Origin: Leptodactylus fallax
Lineage: Eukaryota; Chordata; Amphibia; Anura; Leptodactylidae
DNA: 64,000 nucleotides
Direction of reading: 5' to 3'
Assembly: GCA_947044405.1 (NCBI GenBank)
Contig: CAMRHE010000502.1
Location: 783,501-847,500, forward strand
Of this stretch, positions 47,691 through 58,735 are shown one piece after another. Under the pieces are notes generated by a model that saw only the letters and a program-made list of their open reading frames with translations, was not told the DNA's origin and searched no databases. How positions within the stretch are numbered: the stretch's first letter is position 1; every line of letters begins with the position of its first letter. The position numbers were made by a program, and so were the translations under genes.

Positions 47691-48690
47691 AACTTGTGAC
47701 TTTCAGGCGCCATATCTCACCATCCACTACAGTTTGGAACGTGAGACTACCATCATTTTATAGACAACCATCTTGGCTATCTCATACATAAATTTGACTT
47801 GCAACTATTTAGCATATGATTAGTTACGCAGATTTATGTCATGTAACTGCATTGTTACTGTTTTGCTCTTGGTAGTGTAAAAATCTTTTTCTTCTTGTCT
47901 ACTACAAATGACAACCTGTTCTCACATTCCCTAATAGCTCAGGGTGTTATTAGGTGACTCCCAAGTGAAAGGTCACTGGTTCAAATCGAGGACCAGCCAT
48001 GAAGAAGATTTCCCAAGAAAAGAGAAACAGCATCATCCAGCTCATCGATAGCGATCTCTCAGCCAAGAAGATTGGCTGCAAACTGCATCAACTGAGTGCT
48101 ATAACAGTTGGAAGAATATGAGATGATGTTGATGTCCATTATTCCATTAAAATGCCAAAAGGTGTACGTCCAGGCAAAATATCCGAGTTGGCTCATCACA
48201 AGGTCTATCAATTCTGCCTTGACAAGCATAGCATTGGAGGTGGCTCATATGCCTCATAATAGTGAGTTCTCAGGGGTCCATGCAAGCACTGTGTGGCACA
48301 CTTTACACAGGTCTGGAATGGTGGCCTGAAAAAAGTAAAGAAGCCTCGACTTGAATATCGTCATAAGAAGCATCGGCTTGAGTTTTAACTAAAGTACGAA
48401 AAGTGGAGAGTAGAAGATTGGATATGGGTGATTTAGAGCAATGAGACAAAACTCAATAGACTGGGCTCTGATGGGTGAAAATGGGTTAACGGATCGAGAA
48501 ATTGAAGGAACTGTCAAGTTTGGTGGAGGAAGCCTGATGATATGGGGTAGTTTCACATCCAAAAGCATTTGATACTTGACCAGGATCAATGGTGGTCTCA
48601 ATGCTATAAGTGAGTATCCTACAAGACGAGTTACTCGACACTCGAGTACTCTGGGTATGAAAGGCCCAAGGCCCAGCAGGCAACGACCCG

Positions 48691-48922
48691 GCATACAGTC
48701 ATGGCCAAAAATGAAAAGGACAGCAGACCAGAACCACCAAAGAACACAGAGGAACCCAGCCCAAGAACCCACCAATAAAACCAAAAAAACCGGGGCCAAA
48801 AAACCCCCCAAAAAAAAAAACCCACAACCCACCAAAAAAAAAACAAAACATAGTGTCCCAGCAGGACAACAGACCCCGACAAAAAAAAAAAAAGCAAAAA
48901 AAGGAACCAAAAGTAAAGCATA
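48691..48922. repeat. 227-base filler bounded by a 20-base direct repeat
   Basis: The 20-mer GCATACAGTCATGGCCAAAA occurs at 48691-48710 and again at 48918-48937. It includes three host bases, the TA target and 15 bases of the nested element's terminus. Between the copies is an A- and C-rich, low-complexity segment with several homopolymer runs. It also contains CCCAGCAGGACAAC (48858-48870), which resembles the host sequence just before the insertion (CCCAGCAGGCAACG at 48672-48685). Confidence 0.8.
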
Positions 48923-50487
48923 CAGTCATGGCCAAAAGTTTTGAGAATGACACAAATATTCTATTTTCACATGATCTGCTGCCCTCTGGTTTTTCTGTGT
49001 GTTTGTCAGATGTTTTTATCACATACAGAAATAGAATTGCATTCATATTATGAGTAACAGAAGCTTATATTGACAGTTAGAATGAGTTAATGCAGCAAGT
49101 CAATATTTGCAGTGTTGACCCTTCTTCTTCAGGACCTCTGCAATTCTCCCTGGCATGCTCTCAATCAACTTCTGGACCAAATCCTGACTGATAGCAGTCC
49201 ATTCTTGCAGAATCAATGCTTTCATTTTGTCTGAATTTGTTGGTTTTTGTTTGTCCACCCGTCTCTTGATGATTGACCACAAGTTCTCAATGGGATTAAG
49301 ATCAGGGGAGTTTCCAGGCCATGGACCCAAAATCTCTATGTTTTGTTCCCTGAGCCATTTAGTTATCACCTTTTCTTTATGGCAAGGTGCTCCATCATGC
49401 TGGAAAAGGCATTGTTGAGCGCCAAACTGCTCTTGGACGGTTGGGAGAAGTTGCTCTTGGAGGACATTCTGGTACCATTCTTTATTCATGGCTGTGTTTT
49501 TAGGCAAGACTGTGAGAGAGCCGATTCCCTTGGCTGAGAAGCAACCCCACACATGAATGGTTTCAGGATGCTTTACAGTTGGCATGAGACAAGACTGGTG
49601 GTAGCGCTCACCTCTTCTTCTCCGAATAAGCTGTTTTCCAGATGTTCCAAACAATGGAAAAGGGAATTCATCAGAGAAAATGACTTTACCCCAGTCCTCA
49701 GCAGTCCACTCCCTGTACCTTTTGCAGAATATCAGTCTGTCCCTGATGTTTTTTCTGGAGAGAAGTGGCTTCTTTGCTGCCCTCCTTGAGACCAGGCCTT
49801 GCTCCAAGAGTCTCCGCCCCACAGGGGGGGCGTGCACTCACACCTGCCTGCTGCCATTCCTCAGCAAGCTCTGCACTGCTGGTAGCCCCATCCCGCAGCT
49901 GAAACACTTTTAAGAGACGGTCCTGCCGCTTGCTGGTCTTTCTTGGGCACCCTGGAGCCTTTTTGGCACCAATGGAACCTCTCTCCTTGAAGTTCTTGAT
50001 GATGCGATAGATTGTTGACTGAGGTGCAATCTTTCTAGCTGCAATACTCTTCCCAGTTAGGCCATTTTTGTGCAGTGCAATGATGACTGCACGTGTTTCT
50101 TTAGAGATAACCATGGTTAACAGAAGAGAAACAATGATGGCAAGCACCAGCCTCCTTTTAAAGTGTCCAGTGGTGTCATTCTTACTTAATCATGACAGAT
50201 TGATCTCCAGCCCTGTCCTCATCAACACCCACACCTGTGTTAATGGAGCAATCACTGAAACGATGTTAGGTGGTCCTTTTAAGGCAGGGCTGCAATGATG
50301 TTGAAATGTGTTTTGGGGGATAAAGTTCATTTTCTAGGCAAATATTGACTTTGCAAGTAATTGCTGTTAAGCTGATCACTCTTTATAACATTCTGGAGTA
50401 TATGCAAATTGCCATTAGAAAAACTGAAGCAGTAGACTTTGTAAAAATTAATATTTGTATCATTCTCAAAACTTTTGGCCATGACTG
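48923..50487 (-). mobile_element. Tc1-type transposon, copy 2, nested
   Basis: Same family as 2937-4503 with the same termini; TA at 48921-48922 and 50488-50489. 1565 bases, two fewer than copy 1, which corresponds to the deletion in its transposase. Confidence 0.93.
49100..50114 (-). pseudogene. Tc1-type transposase with a frameshift
   Basis: Collinear with the transposase at 3310-4326. The helix-turn-helix half is open from the ATG at 50114 to near 49830. The catalytic half is open to 49100, with Asp in FSDEFPF, Asp in QHDGAPCHK and Glu in NPIENLW. They are in different frames because the segment near 49824-49832 reads CGCCCCCC where copy 1 has ten bases (TCTGCATGCA), a net loss of two. 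It has Ser (TCA) where copy 1 has the nonsense codon. The two copies therefore carry different single inactivating lesions. Confidence 0.93.
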
Positions 50488-50955
50488 TACATGGAGATTA
50501 GCAAAGAAATGGTTCAATGACAATAGAAGTGCTGGATTGGCCCCCACAGTCCCCAGACCTCAACCAAATCGAACACTTGTGGTTAGAGTTGAAGAAAAGC
50601 TGTATTTATACTCGGTGTATACTCAGTATGCACCCACATTGGGAACATGTAAAAGAGACCTGGAATCAGATTTCAGTGAGACATGCTTGAATCTAAATGA
50701 GAGGATACCCAGAACGATTCTGGCAGTGTTGAAAGCCAAAGGAAATAATAAAAATTTAAATTAAATTTTTAGGAGTAAACAGTAACAGTAACAATGCAGT
50801 TACATGAGAAGAATCTACAGAACTGATCATATGCTAAATAGCTACAAGACGCATTCATGTATGAGACAGCCAAGAGGATTGTCTATAAAATGATGGTAGT
50901 CTCATGTTCCAAGCTGTAGTGAATGGTGAGATCTGGAGCCTGAAATTCACAAGTT

Positions 50956-51520
50956 CAAAGATTGTTACCCTTTTGCTTTTTAGTGTAAACAATATCAGTG
51001 ACTGATTATAGTAAAAATTGTCTGCAGGATTACAGTACAGGGACTCATCTCTCTCTGGACCTGAGCAATATGATCATAGTGTGCGCTAAGGTCTACATAA
51101 CAATAACCTTCTTAGTACTTTAACACCTCCCCACACCATGATGTAATAGTACGTCATGGAACTGTGTGACTTAATGCACCATGAGGTTCATTACTTCATG
51201 GTAATGCCACCCACTCAGAAGCTGACATCTGTCTGTAACACCCCCAGCAGGAACACCCTGCAATCAATCATGACCACGACATCTAAGGGGTTGCCTAGAA
51301 ACTTCTTTACCCTGTCTCTGAGGGGATGATTATTTTTCAGCAGGTCCATGGCCTGCTCTTTGGCCCCGGGCTTGCAATCGTTAGTTGCTGTCTTGATCCT
51401 GCCTCTGACTGACGGCTGTTATACACTCAACAATGTATAATATTGAACCAGTGATCAGAAAATCACTGGTTTATGTCTCCTATTGGGACAAAAAAATGTA
51501 AAAAAAAAAAAATAACAGTA
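50956..51520 (+). other. 3' flank of second OR gene, second part
   Basis: From 50985 (AACAATATCAGTGACTGATT) it matches 1700-2170 with some insertions, including a segment at 51130-51230 absent from the other copy. No gene. Confidence 0.7.
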
Positions 51521-52700
51521 TTAAATGTATAAATAAATGCCACTTATCCCTTATTCAGTATAAAAAATGTAAATACTGTACACAAAGCTTAGTATATAAC
51601 AGCACACATTTGGCATTGTCATGTTCATAACAAACTATAATAAAACTGAACCATTAGTTAACCCGCATGGTGAAGGTCGTAAAAAACAAAAAAACAAAAA
51701 AAAAATGACAGAAGCAACAGTTTTTTGCCATCTTGCCTCACAAAATATGGAATAAAAAGTGATCAAAAAGTCATATATAGCCCAATAAAAAGCACAGCTC
51801 TTCTACCAAAATATAAGCCCTCTACTAGTTAATAAAATAGTTATCCTTAGAAGATGGCGATGCAAAAACAATTCCCCAAATAGATTTTTATTCTGCAAAA
51901 TTAATAATGCTTAAAAAACTATATAAATTAGGTATCTCCGTAATCGTACTGACCTAGAGAATGAAGGTAACATATTATTTATGTTGTATGGTGAAGGGCA
52001 AAAAAATTATAATGTTCAAAAGCAATTCCGGAATTTATGTTTTTTTTTTTTCATTTTGCCCCAGAAAGAGTTAATAAATTGTTGTCAATACGTTATAGGC
52101 ACATCAAAGTGGTGTCATTAGAAAATGCACATCATTTTGCAAATAACAAGCCCTCATATGGCTACTGTACATCACCAGAAAAAAAAAAAAACTTGAAAAA
52201 TATGACAAGAAAACCCCCAAAATCGTCATATCTACAGGACAAAACTGGCTGCGTCAGGAAGTGAATGTATAAGCTGTGCGAGCATATATCAAGGGACACC
52301 CCAGATTTAGAGCTTACAAGGGGTTCAATGAACATTTTTAACCCTTGAGTGTTACATTAATTTATTTTCCAGGAATAAGTGCGCAGCTGATGATGAAAGG
52401 TGAAAATTTTTCCATGAATACGTCATTCCAGTGCACAATATGTTGTGCTCAGCTTGTGTCAGAGATGAACACTCAAAAACTGTTGTGCCTGGAATACCCG
52501 CTTAATGGTTTTTGGAGTGTGTGTCTCTGCTTACACAAGCTGGGCACAACATATCAGGCACTGAAATAGCGAATCTCTAGAAAAATTGCAAATTTCATTT
52601 TTCAGCTGCACATTCATTTCTGGAAACTAAATTATTGCAACACTTAAGGGTAAAAATGTTTGCTATGCCTCTTGATAAATCCCTTTAGGGGTGAAGTTTT
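51521..52700. other. Intergenic with decayed dispersed repeats
   Basis: 51520-51840 resembles 2200-2340. 52090-52260 belongs to the AAGCCCTCATATGGCTACT family. 52340-52700 belongs to the tandem-repeat family of 53470. No gene seen. Confidence 0.45.
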
Positions 52701-52714
52701 TTCAAAATGTGGTC

Positions 52715-53462
52715 ACCTTGCTTTGACTGGCCCACCAGGGGACCTGTGAATCCTCCAGTGCGCCCTGTGCCTTTAGGCAGGGCCAACATTATGGGTGGGG
52801 GGGGGGAGGCTGGGCAATTCAGGCCTGGCCACATCAATAACGGAAAGGGGCCCAGCGTCATTAGCCCCAGGACCACTTTCTAATAGAAGCCTGCCCAGGG
52901 GAGGTCTATAAAAACATTTTTACTCACCTCTCCTGGGCTTCCAGTGATCCAACGTCATCTTTTTGCCTGTAGCTGATGTCATGTGTTCCAGACATTCCCA
53001 CTGAGGCCTGTGATTGGGTCTGAAGAGACCCCAGAGTATAATAATAGCACTAAAATGAACAGGCAAACCTCACGAATATTCTTGAAAACACCTACAGAGT
53101 ATATTTTACTATATGGGGCCACTGTGGAGCATTATACTGGGGGGAGGCACTCTGGAGAGCCTTTTATACTGTGTGGGGCATATATTGTGTGGGACCGATC
53201 GGGAGCATATTATACTGTGTGGGGCTATTAAGAGGTATTATACTGTGTGGAGGCTCTGGGCAGCATACTATACTGTGTTGGGGCTCTAGGGAGGGGATGA
53301 CTAGAGGAGATAACTATACTGGGAACATACTCAGTAATGCCGAATAGTCAGCAAATATGTAAGATGTCAGTGAAGGAGTAGTGATGTAGACTATTAGCAG
53401 GAAGCTGTTGGGTGGGTACCCAGAACAAGTTCCTCTGGTGGGTCCTAGGCACTCCAGTCTGA
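52715..53462. repeat. Probable non-autonomous DNA transposon with short internal array
   Basis: GACTGGCCCACCAGGGGACC at the left has an imperfect reverse partner at the right (CCTCTGGTGGGTCC...CCAGTCTGAC). 53100-53290 contains degenerate units around ATTATACTGTGTGGGGC. The structure (GC-rich ends, AAGAGACCCCAGAGTATAATA then a short array) parallels the hAT element at 55830. No transposase. Confidence 0.5.
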
Positions 53463-54750
53463 CACCGGTGGTCACTTGTCTGCAGACTACACTTTACTGG
53501 CAAATCAAGGGCTCTGCAAAAGTGGCATGATGGCCAAAAGCCAAACTACTCCAAAAAACAAAATAGTGTTCCTTCCCTTCTGTGCCCAAACAGCAGTTTA
53601 TACTCACATATGCCATTAAGTACATTATCCTGAGTACAACAGTGTCATACATATGGGTATAATTTACTGTTTGGACATACAGCAGGGCGCAGATTTGAAG
53701 GCGCGCCATGTGGCTCTTGGATCACAGATTTGTTTGGTTTTTGGACACAATGTCACTTTTGCAGAGACCCTAAAATTTACTGGCACCTCCAGGGCTCTGC
53801 GAAAACAACATAGCCCTCTAAATCTATACTCCAAAAGCTATAAAGCTCAGCCCTCCTTCGCTTCTGAGCTCTGCTGTGTGCCCAAACTCCAGCTTACATC
53901 CACATATATGACTTTTTGTACGTGGGATACCCCACTTAATAGTTTTAGGAGTGTTTGTCTCTGTTGACACAAAGTGGGCACAATATATAGGACACTGAAA
54001 TGGAATATTTGTTTAAAAATTTGAATTTTCCCTGCACATTAACAGTATGCACATGTATTGGGCACTGAAGTAGCAGATATCAGGGGACATTTCAATTTTT
54101 ATTTTGCATCATCCACTGCACATTTATTTTTGGAAGTCATCTCTTGGATCAAAATGCTCACTATACCCCTTGATAAATTCTGTGAAGGGTGTTGTTTCTA
54201 AAATGGTGTCACTTTTGGGGGTTTCCAATGTATTAGTACTATAGGGGCTTTACAAATATGGCATGGCACCCGAAAACTATTCCAGCAATATCTGCTCTCC
54301 AAAAGCCAAATAGCGCTCTTTCCATTCCGAGCCCCCCATGTACCCTTACAGCAGTTTACAACCACATATGACACATTGCCGTGTTCAGGAAAAATTGTTT
54401 AACAAACTGTGGTGTGCATTTTCTCCTTTAACCCCTTGTGAAAATGAATATTTTGGGGATAAAGCAACGTTTTAGTAATTTTTCATTTACGTGTCCCTTT
54501 GTTAGTAAAATTGGTGAAATAGCTGTGGGGTATTTCCATGCTCAGGAGAAATTGCATAAAAAACTAATAGATGAATTTTCTCCTTTAACTCCTAGTGAAT
54601 GTGTAAATTCTAGAGCTAAATGAATGTATATTGGAAAAAAAATGAAATGTCTAATTTTAATCTCCATATTGTTTTAAATCCCGTGAAATTCTTAAAGGGT
54701 TAACAAACTTCTGGATAGGCCATAAATACCTGATTGATGGAGGGCAAAAG
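53463..54750. repeat. Dispersed tandem-repeat family
   Basis: Units with CTGGCAAATCAAGGGCTCTG (53498), TCTAAAATGGTGTCACTTTT (54194), CTCCAAAAGCCAAATAGCGC (54297) and CCTTTAACCCCTTGTGAAAA (54425). Same family as 21650-22280 and 25623-29690. No gene. Confidence 0.65.
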
Positions 54751-54888
54751 CCAGCCAAAGGAGGTATCCTGGTGGGCTACAGTGAAACCCAGAAAGGATA
54801 TAGAATCCTGCACCCAGAAACAAACAAGGTCACAATAAGCAGAGATGTAATGATTGATGACAACTTCGTGTCACTCAAGTTTCATGAC

Positions 54889-55114
54889 TAGAGATGAGCG
54901 AATCGAAGCTGCAGAAGTGGAATTCGATCCGAATTTCAGGAAATCTTCTATTTGCATGGAATCCGGATTTCCTGATGCTTCGCGGTAACAAATATTTAGC
55001 AAGGACCTTTGTGACATCAGACAGTCACATGATATTCTCTAGTGATGTGATTGGGTAGGTGTGTCTTTCCTTGTTAGCAGATCCTTCCACATGAATAAAA
55101 CTTGTCCGTGCTGG

Positions 55115-55145
<31 letters not shown>

Positions 55146-55310
55146 GACCGCGGCATCCAAGGGCTTCCGTCATTTTGCTGCCCATCCCGACTCTCTGCAG
55201 ACAGGAAATAGCTGTCTATTTGCTGAAAATTAATTTGGATCGAAGAGAATCGTATCGGAAAATTCGGCGAAGTCGCCGATTCTAATTTTTGAAAACTTCG
55301 CTCATCTCTA
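54889..55310. mobile_element. hAT-type MITE in copia copy 2
   Basis: The terminal inverted repeat is TAGAGATGAGCGAA and its exact complement. TTCATGAC is duplicated on both sides (54881-54888 and 55311-55318). An eight-base duplication is diagnostic of hAT. 422 bases, non-coding, with a GA microsatellite at 55116-55141. A fragment of the same family lies at 10772-10890. Confidence 0.93.
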
Positions 55311-55829
55311 TTCATGACATCATACCAGTAGTCCAGCTGAAGCAACAACAATCTCAGTCCCAGTTACAAAATGACAAAGAGAAAGATGTAGAAGTTTGGT
55401 TAGATTTTTCAACCATTAAAGAAGCAACGGAAATATTAAATGAACCTGAAATAAGAAGATTGTCAAGATCAAACAAGGGTATACCAGCTAAGCGTCTATC
55501 CTATATTACTAAAACACTACCCGAACTAGAGCCACAGTCATGGGATGAGATGCAACGACTACCTGCCCAAGAAAAAAAGAAGTGGATTAATACTGCTAAT
55601 GAGGAAATTAAATCGCTTCATCAACTTCAAACCTGGAAACTCACCAAACTACCACAAGGCAAGAAAGAAACAAAGTGTAAGTGGGTGTTTAAGACCAAAT
55701 ATGACTCTGAAGGCAAAGTTCACAGATTTAAAGCAAGATTAGTTGCAAAAGGATATTCTCAGAAATATGGTGAAGATTATGATGCTACATTTTCTTCAGT
55801 TGCTAAGCAGACCACGTTTAGGATTAGCT

Positions 55830-56855
55830 CAGGGGCGTAACTACCGGGGTAGCAGTGGTAGCGACTGCCACAGGGCCCGGAACATTACGGGGCCCGGAGC
55901 CTTGTGGCAGTTGCTACCGCAAACCCCACAATCACTGCTATCGTTATACTCCGGGGTCTTTTGAGACCCCGGCGTATAACGATCGGGGGCCCAGGGGAGG
56001 TGAGCGAACATAAAAAACACTGTAACTCACCTCTCCGCCGCTCCACAGGCTTCGGACCTGTTTGGTGACGTCCCAGACGTCAGCCGACGTCATTATGCAT
56101 CGCGACGCCGGCCTGGATCGCGCGAGATCCGGTCTGACATTGAAGATGGCCAAAGTAGCGCACGGGAGTGCACCGGAGCGAGGAAGAGGTAAGTTGCAGT
56201 GTTTTCTATGTTTCTCTCCTCCCCTGGGTCTCTGATCATTATACTCTGGGGTCTGAAAAGACCCCAGGGTATAATAATCGTTCATGGGTGGTCCACTATG
56301 GGGCATAATACTGTGTGCAGGGGCCACTATGGGGCAAACTACTGTGTGCAGGGGCCACTATGGGGCAAACTACTGTGTGCAGGGGCCACTATGGGGCAAA
56401 CTACTGTGTGCAGGGGCTACTATGGGGAAGACTACTGTGTGCAGGGGCCACTATGGGGCAAACTGCTGTGTGCAGGGGCTACTATGGGGCAAACTACTGT
56501 GTGCAGGGGCCACTATGGGGCAAACTACTGTGTGTCGGGGCCACTATGGGGCAAACTACTGTGTGCTGGGGCCACTATGGGGCAAACTACTGTGTGCAGG
56601 GGCCACTATGGGGCATAATATTGTGTGCAGGGGCCACTATGCTGCATAATACCGTGTCCAGGGGCCACTATGGGGCATAATACCGTGTGCAGGGGCCACT
56701 ATGGGACATAATACCATGTGCAGGGGCCACTATGGGGCATAATAGTGTGCGCAGGAATGCGGTTTGTGTGTGGGGGGGTTGGGGCCGGCGGCTTGGGGGG
56801 GGGCCCCATGTCAAATGTTCGCCTTGGGGCCCAGCCATTCCTAGTTACGCCACTG
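55830..56855. mobile_element. hAT-type non-autonomous element with internal minisatellite
   Basis: The termini CAGGGGCGTAACTA and TAGTTACGCCACTG are inverted copies with one mismatch. GATTAGCT is duplicated at 55822-55829 and 56856-56863. 1026 bases without transposase; the middle holds a 31-bp array. Confidence 0.93.
56285..56765. repeat. 31-bp minisatellite inside hAT element
   Basis: About 15 units of GGGGCCACTATGGGGCAAAC plus TACTGTGTGCA. Units near the right end vary (GGCATAATACCGTGT). Since 31 is not divisible by three, all three frames cycle through the same peptide; no gene is implied. Confidence 0.92.
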
Positions 56856-58108
56856 GATTAGCTGTATCTGCTATACAAAGGATGTCTGTCAGACATTTGG
56901 ACATCAAAACTGCCTTTCTAAATGGTGACATTGAGGAGGATTTGTACATGACTCAACCTGAGGGTTATATCAGAAAAGGTGAAGAAAACCTCGTTTGTAA
57001 ACTACAAAAATCTCTCTATGGTCTTAAGCAATCGGCAAGAGCATGGAATACCAAAATAAACAAAGTCTTATTGGAAGAAGTTTTTAAGAGAGGACAAGCA
57101 GACCCATGCCTATACACAAAGTGTATAGATGGAAAGTGGATGCATATTGTCTTATATGTAGACGATGTGATTGTTGTACATGAAGAAGAAACAGAAATTG
57201 CAAAAATGACTGAAATTCTGAATCAGCATTTTGAAACAAAAGACCTTGGAATCGTTACATATTATTTAGGCATCCAGATCCAGAGAGAAGAAGATGGAAG
57301 TTTTCTTCTAAACCAAAGTGCAAAAATCAACTCAATCCTCAACCAGTTTGGAATGTCAGAAGCAAAAGGTATATCAACCCCAATGGAGTCATCCTACCTA
57401 AGATTGGAAGGAGAAGATGATCTGTTACCAAACAATGAGAAATACAGACAGGTAGTGGGGGCACTTCTATACATAACAACTAGGACTCGACCAGATATCG
57501 CAGCAGCAGTGGGGATTCTCTGCAGACATGTGGAAAAACCGCGCCAAAGAGACTGGAATAATGTTAAGAGAGTTCTCCGATGTTTGAAAGAGACTCAAGA
57601 CATAAGTTTAAGAATGTCTTCAACAGGATATCTAAAACTCACAGACTATGTGGATGAAGACTGGGCTAATGATTCAAGTGATCGTAAGTCAATAGGCGTG
57701 TACTTGTTCAAGTTTGGAGAAAGTTCTATCTCTTGGTCTAGCAGAAAACAAGACTCTGTTGACTTATCATCTACAGAAGCAGAATATGTGTCTGCAGCCT
57801 ACGCAAGTCAAGAGATCATTTGGTTAAACCAATTGTTAAAGGATTTTGGCAAGCTGTCAACTCAGCCAACGACGATGTATGAAGATAACCAAGGATGTAT
57901 TAAACTTGCATGCAGTGAAAAGATCAATGCAAGAACCAAGCACATCGACGTTAAACATCACCACCTGCGTGATTTGATAGAACGTGGCATCATTGAATTT
58001 GTTTATTGCGAAACTGACAAGATGGCAGATGATATTATGGCAAAGCCATTGCCAAGAGCCAAGTTTGAAGAATTCAGAACCACAATGGGACTAATTGGAT
58101 AAGTAGTT

Positions 58109-58120
58109 GTTGAGTGGGGG
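58109..58120 (+). promoter_or_regulatory. copia copy 2 polypurine tract
   Basis: GTTGAGTGGGGG directly precedes the LTR, identical to copy 1. Confidence 0.75.
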
Positions 58121-58431
58121 TGTTGGAATAATGTTTATTATTGCCTATATTGCAACAACTACTGTTTATATGTTTATAACTGCATAAGCTTCTGTCTCTA
58201 AGGATAGTGTTATGTTGTTAATAAGGTGGGGGTTAGAGTAGCAAACCAGGAAGTTCCTCTCTCTGTAATTGGAACTGCAGCACAGAGAAGAGCCCATTGA
58301 AGCTCACAGACAATAAGCAGAGATACTAAGATAGTGAATACAAATTGTAAAGTGGATTATCCTCGTTCCTGAATAAATATATGTTTACTGTTGAACGCCT
58401 CTACGGTGCAAAGATTAATCCGCTGCCAACA
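58121..58431 (+). repeat. copia copy 2, 3' LTR
   Basis: 311 bases, TGTTGG...CCAACA. It contains a CCTGAATAAATATATG segment with a poly(A) signal AATAAA, also found in the other LTRs. Confidence 0.92.
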
Positions 58432-58735
58432 CAGTGCAATTAGTTTTGGTGCCTGATATGCTATTTAGGCTCTGTACTGTCAGGTAGGCGGTGTCAGGGA
58501 GATGTAGATAAGGGAGCATGATATTGAGCTCTGACATTGTACACCTCTGATTGGAGCTTTGAGTCACGCCCCCTTGCCTGTTCCTGCATATCAGCCACCA
58601 AAACTAACAGCAGTTATTGCTCAGAAATGTAAAGCGCTAGAGAAAATCTCCATCTGCTCCAGAATCAGTGAACTGACACCTATTAAAAGATGCAAAGAGC
58701 TGGAGTTTCTGGAGGTGGTGAAAGGTCATCTTTAA
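58432..58735. repeat. Dispersed repeat with internal inverted copies
   Basis: GTGCAATTAGTTTTGGTGCC at the left is mirrored by CACCAAAACTAACAGCAGTT near 58595. Related to 19055-19330 and 45570-45834. It starts directly after the copia LTR. Confidence 0.6.

Larger units (their letters stand above)
47999..50764 (+). pseudogene. Host Tc1-type transposase, split by nested element
   Basis: The ATG at 47999 begins MKKISQEKRNSIIQLIDSDL, a helix-turn-helix start typical of Tc1 transposases. The frame decays within 150 bases. Later pieces include a damaged catalytic middle around 48300-48690. After the insertion, 50489-50764 encodes a WRLAKKWFNDN block and the Glu-bearing region PxSPDLNxIEHLW (with substitutions), ending near ILAVLKAKG. 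The nested element entered at a TA just upstream of the WRLAKKWF block. Multiple stops and shifts; inactive. Confidence 0.8.
47691..50955 (+). mobile_element. Tc1-type transposon with long TIRs, host of a nested Tc1
   Basis: Inverted repeats of about 170 bases: 47691-47862 is mirrored by about 50779-50955 (for example ACCATCATTTTATAGACAA and TTGTCTATAAAATGATGGT). Between them lie a decayed transposase and, inserted into it, a complete member of another Tc1 family (48923-50487) plus a 227-base filler. Removal of the insert gives a host element of about 1.5 kb, the normal size. It sits inside the OR 3' flank, which continues on both sides. Confidence 0.88.
54751..58102 (+). pseudogene. copia pol: reverse transcriptase and RNase H
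   Basis: The coding parts are 54751-54888, 55311-55829 and 56856-58102. The second part ends in the reverse-transcriptase start (WVFKTKYDSEGKVHRFKARLVAKG; first block before the catalytic Asp). The third part has the first catalytic Asp in HLDIKTAFLNGD, the YVDD catalytic pair in VLYVDDVIV (near 57160), the RTRPDIAAAV block, then RNase H with LSSTEAEYVSAAYAS, MYEDNQGCIKLA and HIDVKHHHLRD, ending at a stop at 58102. The third part is fully open. A frame change exists across the second hAT site even after discounting the insertion, so some bases were already lost. A stop (ACTAG) marks the first insertion. Inactive as found. Confidence 0.92.
54751..58431 (+). mobile_element. Ty1/copia retrotransposon, copy 2, 5'-truncated
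   Basis: The copy begins inside the integrase C-terminal part (GGILVGYSETQKGY) and continues through reverse transcriptase and RNase H to a 3' LTR. No 5' LTR, gag, protease or integrase core is present. Two hAT elements with perfect 8-bp duplications interrupt it (54889-55310 and 55830-56855). It is on the opposite strand to copy 1 and more complete in pol. Confidence 0.92.

Noticed and set aside
48389..48944. Phe/Gly-rich and Lys/Pro-rich frames in the filler region
   Set aside because: They arise from A/C homopolymer runs in the filler and antisense of the transposon. No domain is present.
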